A DNA stretch of 8,431 bases from Chloroflexota bacterium. GTDB lineage: Bacteria > Chloroflexota > Anaerolineae > Fen-1058. Location of the stretch: contig JACRBO010000185.1 in assembly GCA_016219235.1 (NCBI GenBank), positions 1 to 8,431 on the forward strand. Reading direction: 5' to 3'. The position numbers were made by a program, and so were the translations under genes. Positions 1 to 6,500 of the stretch are shown here, in pieces (the first letter of the stretch is position 1; every line of letters starts with the position of its first letter). The notes under the pieces are model-generated. The model saw nothing but the letters and a program-made list of their open reading frames with translations. It was not told the origin of the DNA and made no database searches.

Positions 1-27
1 GAGGGGTGGTTGGGTGCCGGGCTATCG

Positions 28-597
28 TCAACCCTTCAACTGGCTGCCCAACACCGCCGTCAGATGGCGCAGAGCGTAACTCATGCGGCTCTTTACGGTG
101 CCCACCGGACAGTCCACGATCCTAGCGATTTCAGTATAAGGCAAATCGTGCACAAAGGCCAGTTCGATCACGGCGCGGTGCTTGGGCGACAATTCCGTCA
201 GGGCCGCCCGCACCCGATCGGCCTCCCACGCCCACGCAAGCCGCTCGTCGATGTGATCGTCATCCGCTGCAATCTCGGCCGCCTCGTCCAGCGAACTGGC
301 CGGGCGATGCCGACGCAGCCACGTTACAGCCTGGTGGTGGGCGATGCGCAACAGCCACGTCTTCACTTTGGCTTCCGCCCGGAAGCGATCGGCGCCGCGC
401 CAGACCGCCAGGAACACTTCTTGCAGCAATTCTTCGGCAATGGGCGGCTCATTGACCAGGCGCAACAAATAATTGTAGACAACCGCGCCATACAGCACGT
501 ACAGCTCGTCAAACGCGCGCGCATCGCCCGACGCCACCTGGCGCAGCAGTTCCACATCGGACGTGAGAGGCGCGGTTAGCGCAGCGGAATTAAACAT
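28..597 (-). CDS. ECF-type RNA polymerase sigma factor (sigma-70 family)
   Basis: This is a 189-residue extracytoplasmic-function sigma factor, a dissociable RNA polymerase subunit that directs transcription of envelope or stress genes. Sigma region 2 spans about residues 28-98 and carries the usual DELY, AEELLQEVFLAVWR and KVKTWLLRIAHHQAVTWLRR blocks, which bind core enzyme and the -10 element. An acidic linker (about 103-118) leads to region 4 (about 128-180), with ALTELSPKHRAVIEL and a helix-turn-helix ending in PVGTVKSRMSYALRHL that reads the -35 element. The length is normal for a minimal two-domain ECF factor, and no C-terminal extension is present. I chose the ATG at 597. A TTG at 606 would add three residues but lies inside a heptamer repeat array. 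No clear Shine-Dalgarno sequence precedes either start. The gene lies beyond the terminator of the surface-protein gene, so it probably has its own promoter. An anti-sigma-like gene lies two genes upstream, an unusual order. The family call is very secure; the regulon is unknown. Confidence 0.96.
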   Translation of the reverse strand: MFNSAALTAPLTSDVELLRQVASGDARAFDELYVLYGAVVYNYLLRLVNEPPIAEELLQEVFLAVWRGADRFRAEAKVKTWLLRIAHHQAVTWLRRHRPASSLDEAAEIAADDDHIDERLAWAWEADRVRAALTELSPKHRAVIELAFVHDLPYTEIARIVDCPVGTVKSRMSYALRHLTAVLGSQLKG

Positions 598-600
598 GAC

Positions 601-648
601 GGGCAATTAACAATGCGCAATGAACAATGAACAATGCCAATGACGAAT
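601..648. repeat. Degenerate heptanucleotide tandem repeat before the sigma gene
   Basis: Read on the plus strand, the bases split into units ending in AAT: GGGCAAT, TAACAAT, GCGCAAT, GAACAAT, GAACAAT, GCCAAT (six bases) and GACGAAT. The consensus is NNNCAAT with a period of seven. The array ends four bases short of the sigma ATG and would form its 5' untranslated leader. Short tandem heptamers are known from filamentous cyanobacterial intergenic regions and, from memory, also occur in Chloroflexota. Their function is unknown. Confidence 0.75.
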
Positions 649-652
649 GAGT

Positions 653-679
653 GACGCCCATTTTACAACGATCGTTGCA
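653..679 (-). promoter_or_regulatory. Candidate ECF-type promoter of the sigma gene
   Basis: On the minus strand TGCAAC (679-674) is followed after 17 bases by CGTC (656-653). This matches the general shape of ECF promoters, which have an AAC-containing -35 and a CGTC-type -10, as in the Bacillus SigX/SigW consensus. The same AAC-N17-CG[T/A]C geometry occurs upstream of the anti-sigma-like gene. Transcription from here would give a leader of about 50 bases containing the heptamer array. The motif is short and chance occurrence is possible. Confidence 0.4.
666..677. promoter_or_regulatory. 12-bp perfect palindrome CAACGATCGTTG overlapping the putative -35
   Basis: CAACGATCGTTG equals its own reverse complement and overlaps the TGCAAC element upstream of the sigma gene. 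It has the size of a dimeric regulator half-site pair and could be an operator. Its core is CGATCG, a hexamer abundant throughout this window, so the palindrome may simply be an extended copy of that common word. Confidence 0.35.
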
Positions 680-710
680 CCTTGTACATTGGCTATTTCG
701 TGTTGATGAA

Positions 711-741
711 AACGCCCCGCCCCTGTGTCGGGGGCGGGGCG
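711..741 (-). terminator. Rho-independent terminator of the surface-protein gene
   Basis: An 11-bp perfect GC-only stem (713-723 pairs with 731-741, arm CGCCCCGCCCC) encloses a seven-base loop (TGTGTCG). On the minus strand the stem is followed by four T residues. It begins 32 bases after the stop codon of the beta-helix protein gene (774) and separates that gene from the sigma gene. Confidence 0.85.
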
Positions 742-773
742 CATAGCCAGATCGGTGTGCTGCGCAATCCGTC

Positions 774-2528
774 TTACGCTTTGATCGCGCGGCGGCGCAG
801 GGTCATGCCAAGTGCCAGCAGCGCGCCCAGGACGACCACCGCGGCCAGGATCAGCGGCCACGGCGTCACGATCGGCGTCGCATTCAGATCGCGCAGCGTG
901 ACGGCCGTTGGATCGACCTGATTGCCAATCACGTATTGGCCTTCGCTGGAAACGGTGGGTACCAGCACCGCGCTGACGGCGCCGCCGGCCGAGGTTGCTC
1001 CGGTATGATCCCAGCAGGCCATGTTGGTCGAGGGCGAACACTCGGTCGTGTCGTCGATGCGATACAGTCGGTGGCCGGTTGCGCCCGCTGCCACGGCGTC
1101 AGACGTCACCGTAACCGTGCCCAGGGCCGATCCGTTGCGAGCGAGGCAGAAGGCGAAGAAGTCAGACGTCTGCGCGCCCAGACCCAACACTGTGCCATTG
1201 TTGAAGGGCGGCGTGCTGCGGCCCATGTTGACGATGACGCGATTGTCGGTTCCGGCAGACAGATCCGCACGACCCAACGTCAGCGCCCCGGCGCCTTCAA
1301 TGTAGGTCGAGACGGGTGCGCCCAGACGCTCTTCATATTGCGTCGCATCCCCGGTGATGTTGTAGCTGTTCCAGTAATTGCACTTGACGTTGTCGCCGCC
1401 AATGTTGGCCGCAGCGTTCAAGCTGGTATTGGTGTTGACGTTGTTCGCAAAGGCATACAGCGTGCCGCCGGCCCCGTCCAAAGCGACGTTGTTGTTGTTG
1501 AAGTTGCTGCCTTCCACAACAACCGTGCCACCGGCTGCCGCCACACCAATGCCCGCACCCGCGAAGTCGCGCACGGTGGCGTTTTTCACGCTGAGCGTTC
1601 CCGCATCATTGCGGACCGCCGCACTGCGGCTGCCGCTGGCACACGTGCCGTCAATCGCCAGGTTCTGGACGGTCAGCGTGCCGCCATTGTTCACCAGGGC
1701 CGCGCCGCTGCAGGTGCCGGCCGCCATATTGAGGGAGGCCCCGCCGACGCCGGAGACGGTGACCGTTTTGGCCGTGTTCAAGTCGGCGGTGACACCTGGC
1801 GACATCAAGTAGTCACCCAGCACAAAGACATCGCCGGGGCCGGTGACGTTATCCAGCGCGGTGTTCAGCGCCGTTCCGCCCGTCAGGCACGGCGAGTTGC
1901 TGCCGCAGCCGGTGGCGTCGTTGGCGACGTAGATTTGGCTGCCCAGGGCCTGAACTGTAAAGGTCGTCGTTCTGGTCAAGGCATCGCTATTGCAGCTTGA
2001 GCCACCAGGGCCGGTCGTCCCGCCCGTGCCATCCGTGTCCTGGCAAGCTGTGCCACTGTAAAGCCGAATGGCGGTGATCTTGCCCTCAGCCGTGAGGGCA
2101 GGAATCACCGCATTGAACGTAATGGTATCACCAAACGCTCCATTGCCGGCATCGGCGCTGGTATAGTAGTAAAAGCTTTGATAGCCAGCCACAGTCGGGC
2201 AGTCATTCGTCGCGGTCGCGTCTTTGGTGTAGGTTACTCCGGCTAGAGAACTGGTCTGAGTTGCCGGAAAATTGGTGGCCCAGGCTGGCTCATCGGCGGT
2301 CTTAAAGTAGAAACACACGGCATACGAGGTCGTGTCGACGACGCTGTCGAAAGCGACTGCAAAGGTCAGGGTTGCGCCAACCGGTCCGGTATTGGGACTG
2401 ACTGAATAGGAGGTGATGCTATCGGGAGCGAGGGGGCCGAATGGCGCACTTGGCGCGGCCGTCACAATTCCGGCGACACTCAACACCATGGCCAACGCGA
2501 TAAGAGCAACTAACAATCTCGGTTTCAT
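774..2528 (-). CDS. Secreted, membrane-anchored parallel beta-helix surface protein
   Basis: This 584-residue exported protein has no recognisable enzyme active site. A signal peptide (1-24, KPR followed by a hydrophobic core, cleavage near VTA|AP) leads to an Ig-like beta domain (about 38-192, starting ITSYSVSPNTGPVGATLTF). A right-handed parallel beta-helix follows (about 198-390). It opens with SQIYVANDATGCG..PCLTGGTALNTALDNVTGPGDVFVL, has rungs such as GGTLTVQNLAIDGTC and AGTLSVKNATVRDFAG, and ends at VKCNYWNSYN, resembling the NxWWG capping motif of such helices. A beta-rich domain (about 408-535) leads to PTAVTLRDLNA, a single membrane helix (about 557-576) and an RRRAIKA tail. Cysteines occur in close pairs, consistent with extracellular disulfides. 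The start ATG is preceded by AGGAGT at good spacing. The gene lies 75 bases downstream of the anti-sigma-like gene and ends in a strong terminator. It is probably an adhesin or envelope-structure protein. The architecture is well supported; the function is unknown. Confidence 0.88.
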   Translation of the reverse strand: MKPRLLVALIALAMVLSVAGIVTAAPSAPFGPLAPDSITSYSVSPNTGPVGATLTFAVAFDSVVDTTSYAVCFYFKTADEPAWATNFPATQTSSLAGVTYTKDATATNDCPTVAGYQSFYYYTSADAGNGAFGDTITFNAVIPALTAEGKITAIRLYSGTACQDTDGTGGTTGPGGSSCNSDALTRTTTFTVQALGSQIYVANDATGCGSNSPCLTGGTALNTALDNVTGPGDVFVLGDYLMSPGVTADLNTAKTVTVSGVGGASLNMAAGTCSGAALVNNGGTLTVQNLAIDGTCASGSRSAAVRNDAGTLSVKNATVRDFAGAGIGVAAAGGTVVVEGSNFNNNNVALDGAGGTLYAFANNVNTNTSLNAAANIGGDNVKCNYWNSYNITGDATQYEERLGAPVSTYIEGAGALTLGRADLSAGTDNRVIVNMGRSTPPFNNGTVLGLGAQTSDFFAFCLARNGSALGTVTVTSDAVAAGATGHRLYRIDDTTECSPSTNMACWDHTGATSAGGAVSAVLVPTVSSEGQYVIGNQVDPTAVTLRDLNATPIVTPWPLILAAVVVLGALLALGMTLRRRAIKA

Positions 2529-2534
2529 GATTTA

Positions 2535-2540
2535 ACTCCT
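2535..2540 (-). promoter_or_regulatory. Strong ribosome binding site of the beta-helix protein gene
   Basis: The minus strand reads AGGAGT, then TAAATC, then the ATG at 2528. This near-consensus Shine-Dalgarno at about seven bases fixes the start of the surface-protein gene. It is the only strong ribosome binding site seen in the window. Confidence 0.85.
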
Positions 2541-2544
2541 GTAA

Positions 2545-2557
2545 TCAAAGACTTTGA
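2545..2557. promoter_or_regulatory. Short dyad TCAAAG-A-CTTTGA upstream of the ribosome binding site
   Basis: A perfect 6+1+6 inverted repeat lies five bases upstream of the Shine-Dalgarno sequence, in the 75-base gap between the anti-sigma-like and surface-protein genes. It could be an operator half-site pair or a weak leader hairpin. The rest of the gap (2529-2603) shows no convincing promoter or terminator, which favours co-transcription of the two genes. Confidence 0.25.
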
Positions 2558-2603
2558 CTCAAAATATGGGTGAAGCTGACGATTGATCTGCGGGGCGGGC
2601 AGG

Positions 2604-3290
2604 TTATACGCCGATGGGCCTCCTGTGCGACGCCGGGCGCGCTAAATTGCCGGCGAGCAGCGTCGCCGCCGCGCCGGCCACCAGGCTGGTCAGAATCAGC
2701 GCCAGCTGCGCAGGCAATACGTCCAGCCCGCGCCCCACCGCCAACGGGCTTAGCGTGGTCTCGCCGCTGTCGGTTACCGCTTCGACAACATAGGTGTACG
2801 TCTGGCCGGGCAACGAAGTAATATCGGTGAATGAATACGCCTGCCCGTTGTGCTGCGCGGGGATCTCGCTGATTAAACTGAACTCTTCGCTATCCACCGG
2901 GGCGCGATACACCCGGTAGGCGCTGGCCCCGGTGCCGGCCACCGACCATTGTAAGGCGATGCCCGGCTGGATCACTGCCCACAGCGCCACCAACAGGATC
3001 ACGGTCACCGCCGAACCGACCAGCCAGGCTGGTCGTGCCAATCGGCGAGGCGCTCGCTGCTGAAGACTGATGTGGGCTAACAACTGCTGCCGCACCAGCG
3101 GTGAAGGCGGCAGTTTAGGTTGTTCGCTGATGGCCGACTGCAACACGCTCACTGCGGCCAATTGATCGGCTGCATCCGGCTGGGTCTTCAGCCAGGCCTC
3201 CACGGCTTCGCGTTCGGCTTCGGGCAGCGTCTGGTTGGCGTACCACGGGAGGAGGGCCGACGGGTCTTGATTGGAGTGAGGCTTGAGCAT
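2604..3290 (-). CDS. Anti-sigma-like two-helix membrane protein with FN3-like external domain
   Basis: This 228-residue protein probably holds an ECF sigma factor at the membrane. The head (residues 13-45) reads LLPWYANQTLPEAEREAVEAWL, the helix pair of zinc-finger anti-sigma (ZAS/RsiW-like) proteins. The usual HxxxCxxC zinc ligands are absent: the position reads WLKTQPDAADQL and the protein has no cysteine. A basic stretch (RAPRRLARP, 79-87) precedes the first membrane helix (about 89-108). A fibronectin-III-like domain follows (about 111-182, with IALQWSV, AYRVYRA, YSFTDIT and TYTYVVEAV). A second membrane helix (about 192-214) leads to a short basic tail. The head and tail should be cytoplasmic and the FN3 domain external. 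I chose the ATG at 3290, which places the conserved head near the N-terminus. A TTG at 3350 would add 20 unconserved residues and overlap the promoter-like motif. The partner is probably the sigma factor at 28-597, though the two are separated by the surface-protein gene. The role is inferred from a degenerate head domain and genomic context. Confidence 0.75.
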   Translation of the reverse strand: MLKPHSNQDPSALLPWYANQTLPEAEREAVEAWLKTQPDAADQLAAVSVLQSAISEQPKLPPSPLVRQQLLAHISLQQRAPRRLARPAWLVGSAVTVILLVALWAVIQPGIALQWSVAGTGASAYRVYRAPVDSEEFSLISEIPAQHNGQAYSFTDITSLPGQTYTYVVEAVTDSGETTLSPLAVGRGLDVLPAQLALILTSLVAGAAATLLAGNLARPASHRRPIGV

Positions 3291-3301
3291 GGCACTGTGC
3301 C
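3291..3301. promoter_or_regulatory. Dyad GGCAC-T-GTGCC abutting the anti-sigma-like start codon
   Basis: A perfect 5+1+5 inverted repeat ends directly at the ATG (3290). In the mRNA it would form a small hairpin touching the start codon and covering the only weak Shine-Dalgarno-like AGG (around 3303-3301). It could damp translation or be chance. Confidence 0.3.
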
Positions 3302-3310
3302 TAATGTCTG

Positions 3311-3349
3311 ATTTATATCTATTGTCGCAAACCTGCCGCAAACGGTTCA
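3311..3349 (-). promoter_or_regulatory. Candidate promoter(s) of the anti-sigma-like gene
   Basis: Two overlapping readings are possible. An ECF-style one has TTGAAC ending at 3345, then 17 bases, then CGAC (3327-3324), the same AAC-N17-CG[T/A]C layout as upstream of the sigma gene. A housekeeping-style one has TTGCGG (3341-3336), 18 bases, then TATAAA (3317-3312). Both lie between the MITE-like element and the start codon, so the gene has a local promoter region that the insertion did not disrupt. Confidence 0.4.
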
Positions 3350-3378
3350 ATTCTCGTTGCGGTGATTAGGGATAACGC

Positions 3379-3388
3379 GGTGGCTATG
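3379..3388. repeat. 10-bp direct repeat, left copy (putative target-site duplication)
   Basis: GGTGGCTATG is repeated exactly at 3499-3508 and the two copies bracket the near-palindromic element at 3389-3498. This is the arrangement left by transposition with a 10-bp staggered cut. Confidence 0.7.
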
Positions 3389-3498
3389 CAACAATTCTCA
3401 ATTTGCATCTAACGCTCCCGCTGGATTTGGCAATCCAGCGGCTAAGACGACGGATTGCCAAATCCGTCGGGAGCACGTCTGCCAAAATGAGAATTGCT
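3389..3498. mobile_element. 110-bp MITE-like palindromic element
   Basis: The whole element is one imperfect palindrome centred at 3444. The outer arms 3390-3405 and 3483-3498 match at 14 of 16 positions (terminal repeat A[A/G]CAATTCTCA). The inner arms 3414-3436 and 3452-3474 match at 21 of 23, separated by a 15-base centre. The arms share the same symmetry axis, with an eight-base unpaired bulge between outer and inner sections. Each inner arm also contains its own small hairpin (GGATT-TGGC-AATCC and GGATT-GCCA-AATCC), so the DNA or RNA could fold either as one long hairpin or as two side-by-side hairpins. Perfect 10-bp direct repeats flank it. It encodes no protein, so a transposase would have to act in trans. 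It sits between the subtilase stop and the promoter region of the anti-sigma-like gene. Confidence 0.75.
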
Positions 3499-3508
3499 GG
3501 TGGCTATG
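3499..3508. repeat. 10-bp direct repeat, right copy (putative target-site duplication)
   Basis: This second copy of GGTGGCTATG is identical to 3379-3388. Removing one copy plus the 110-bp element gives a plausible ancestral intergenic sequence in which GGTGGCTATG is followed directly by GACTGATTGCC. Confidence 0.7.
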
Positions 3509-3529
3509 GACTGATTGCCGTTGAGGAAT

Positions 3530-6500
3530 TCAATCCGACAGGGCAAATAATACCAGTGGCAAGAATGTCTGATACGGGCTGATAAACACTGCGGCCGTCG
3601 AGTTATTCTCGGTAAATGGATCGGTATCCAGGCCGGTCGCGTACACCTGATTGGTCAGGGTGATGCCAGAACCGATGCTGTTCGACAACGTGATGGTCAT
3701 GTACCAGCCATTGTCTTCGCCGCGCCGCACAACCGCGAAATGGCGCGAGGTTGGCTCGGTTGCCGTCACGCCGGGGGGCAGAATATCATGCACCCACACG
3801 CCGTGCGCGTCTGACGGACCGTAGTTGCCAAACAGCACATACGTGATCATTCGATCGGCCTGGGTCGAGGGCACGACATAGGTCTTGGCCCACAGGTCCG
3901 TCCGCGTGAGTGCTGCACCGCTGGCTGCCGCTTGATTATCATCCGGTTGCAGGTCGGGCGTGGTAGACGCAACGGCGATGCTGGCCGTCAGCGGCCAACT
4001 TTCGCCGATAGCGGGATCGGCCTCCGCGAATACGGTTGTGGTGTAGGTCATCCCCGGCAGCAACCAGTCCAGGCTCTCAGTCAACGGCTGAACGGTCGTG
4101 ACGCTAACGGGCAGGGTACTGGCGACGCGCACGGCTTGCGCCGCCGACGGGCCGGCATTGCCAAAGGCTGCGGTATAGGTTAGCACCGTGCCCGCGACCG
4201 GCTCGGCTGTGCCCGCCGTGATGGTGGCCCACACATTGGCCTGCGGCCGGACAGGCTGCACCACCGATCGGGCGTTGTTGGATCGATCGGGATCGAATTC
4301 GCGTGCATCGATGCTAACGCTGCTCTTCGTTTCGAGTGAGACCAAATCGGCGGGCGGCTCAATTCCGATCGTCCACGTTTGCACCTGGCCCGCGCTCAAC
4401 TGCGTCACGACCTGCGTGTGGGTGATGGCCGTCTCGCCATTCAACCACAAAGTGTGAAGAATCGCTGCGTCGTGCGCGTCCGACAGCCCATCGTTGCCGT
4501 AGACCAGTGTCACGCTAAACGGCACGCCGGGAATCACCTCCGGTGGCACTGTTTGAGAAATCCACACGTTCGGCAGCGGCTCCACATGGACGGGGACATC
4601 CATCGTGCCGGTGAGATAGGCCGGACTCAGCACCAGGTCGCCGCGCTGACCGTTAAGGGGCGGACGGGTGACTTCCAGCGTAAAGGTGGCGGCTTGCCCC
4701 GCCGCCAGCGCGTCTGGCAAGCCGTGGGCGATGAAACCGCCGTCCAGGTTGGTAGGCACCACTTCCACTTCCAGATCGTACTGGCCGCCCTCAGGCTCCA
4801 CGTGTTGCCCATTGACGACCACCCAATACTGGCCCGCCAGCAGCGACCGGATGTGCAGCGCCTTGTCCACGCCAGGGCCGTTGGTGGTCATCATCAGCCA
4901 ATCCAACGCATCCCACGCGCCCGGTATCAGACCCCGATCGCTGTACAGGGACAGGTTCAGTTCGCCGGCACGCACGACGTTTTCCAGCGTGACCTCAACA
5001 TCGTAGGAGGCCGCCGGGACAAGCAGCCCGTGGGGCACGCTCTGCCCCTGCGATATAGCGACACCTGTGTATAGCGTGGGCGTGTACCAGCCGTAACCAT
5101 GCGATAGGGCGATCGTCCCGCTGAGATCGATCGTCGAGTGGAACGTGGCGGTGATGGTGCATGTCAGGCCGCAGTTTGGATCGAGCCGCAGTGGATAGGG
5201 TTCGACGTGGGCCAGGCCCAGGCTGGTTGTAAACGGCACTTGCGCCTGATGCCCGCCCAGCAGGACTGCCTGTTCGATGACCATGTGCGGGCCGCTGCCC
5301 GCTTGAACCGCGACCCATTCTTCGGTGCGGCCGGTGTTGGTCCTGAAGTTCCAGGATGGCCGCGCGCCCGAACGGAGGCTGCCGCCGGTTAGGTTGAGCG
5401 TATACGGCCCAAACCACTGCGGCGCGACGGTCGAATAGCTATCGACGCCTGGCCCTAGAATCAACGTGTCCAGATCGGTCGGGTAATCGATCCACTGCGT
5501 GTGCGCCAGCAGGATGCTGCCCGGCGGCGGATCGTTCAGCGTGAAGCGATAGAAATGCCAGTCACCTTCTTCGCCGCGGCCACCCCAGCTAAAGCCACCC
5601 TGCGCCCGATCGATGATCACACTCCCGCTGGCCGGGTCCGGCGAGACTTGCCAGCTGATGGGCACGTTCAGGTCACGCGGCCGGTACGTCGGATCGAGAT
5701 CGAGCCGCCCTGTGTCTGAGATGACGAGTGTGCCGGCGTGCAGGCCGTAAGCGGCATCCGGCGGGGCGAGCAAGGTGACGGTGACATCGACAGTGGATTG
5801 CGGCGGGATGGCGAGCACGGGTGCATCAATCTGCACTTCCGGCCAATCGGCGTGCCGATAGAAGATCACATCGAAGGTGAGCGTGGTGCGATTGTCACCC
5901 GCGCTGCGCACAAAATGCGACGCGCCCGCCCACACGCCGCCGGAACCGGCCCCGATCGATCGAGTGTAGGGGAAGCCGACGCTAATTTGCTGCTGCGTGG
6001 CGGCGAGGCGGCTGTAGTCAAAACGCAGCCACTCATCGCCAGGGTCGATCTCGTTAAGGTCGACGCGCGTGTTGGCGTTGAGGTCAGTCCACCACTGTTG
6101 ATTATTGTTGAGGTCCCACCAGTTATAGACCATAAGCCGCCAGTTGTTGCTGGACACCGCGGGCGACGGCGGCACCGTGTCGAAGTGCTCGAAAGGCACG
6201 GTGAGTTTGACCACCATCAAATCGGCGTCGGCGTGGGCGGTGATCCACGGCGTCAAGTTCAGCGCGTAATCTGGGATACCGTTGTTGTAGTTAGTGGCCG
6301 TGTCGGTGATGGTGTTGATCGTCGCGGTGTAGTGCGCGAGTTCGATCAATTGCTGCGCGCGCAGCGTCGCCGTGATGGCGGCCGGGCCGGGGTTGCGCAG
6401 CTGGATCGATCGGGTGGCGGTCTGGCCGCGCGGGAGTTCATCCACCGTGATGGTGGGCGGATCGACGATCAAGCCATATTGGTTCAGCGCGGCCTGCGCG

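Noticed and set aside
1..27. Start of another gene or terminator left of the sigma stop codon
   Set aside because: These 27 bases contain no start codon in a plausible context on the minus strand and no hairpin. The stretch is too short to call anything.
10..579. 189-codon plus-strand frame opposite the sigma gene
   Set aside because: It is a mirror of the clearly conserved sigma-factor frame and has no domain pattern or ribosome binding site.
598..606. TTG start for the sigma factor at 606
   Set aside because: It would add only three residues and falls within the heptamer repeat. The ATG at 597 suffices for a full ECF fold.
607..1041. 144-codon minus-strand frame overlapping the end of the beta-helix gene
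   Set aside because: It overlaps the surface-protein gene in another frame and runs through the terminator hairpin and the heptamer array. Its composition is low-complexity (Arg, Gly, Asp) with no start signals.
936..2000. 354-codon open frame on the plus strand
   Set aside because: It lies opposite the beta-helix protein, whose signal peptide, repeats, ribosome binding site and terminator are all coherent. The antisense product has no recognisable features.
3291..3350. TTG start at 3350 for the anti-sigma-like protein
   Set aside because: The extra 20 residues do not resemble the conserved head, and the codons overlap both promoter-like motifs. The ATG at 3290 is preferred.
3389..3498. Palindrome as a transcription terminator of the subtilase
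   Set aside because: Neither strand has a T-run after the stem, and the flanking 10-bp direct repeats point to a transposed element. It may still slow polymerase, but that is not its evident origin.
3379..3508. CRISPR-like repeat pair
   Set aside because: There are only two short direct copies, 110 bp apart, around a palindrome. There is no repeat-spacer periodicity and no cas gene.
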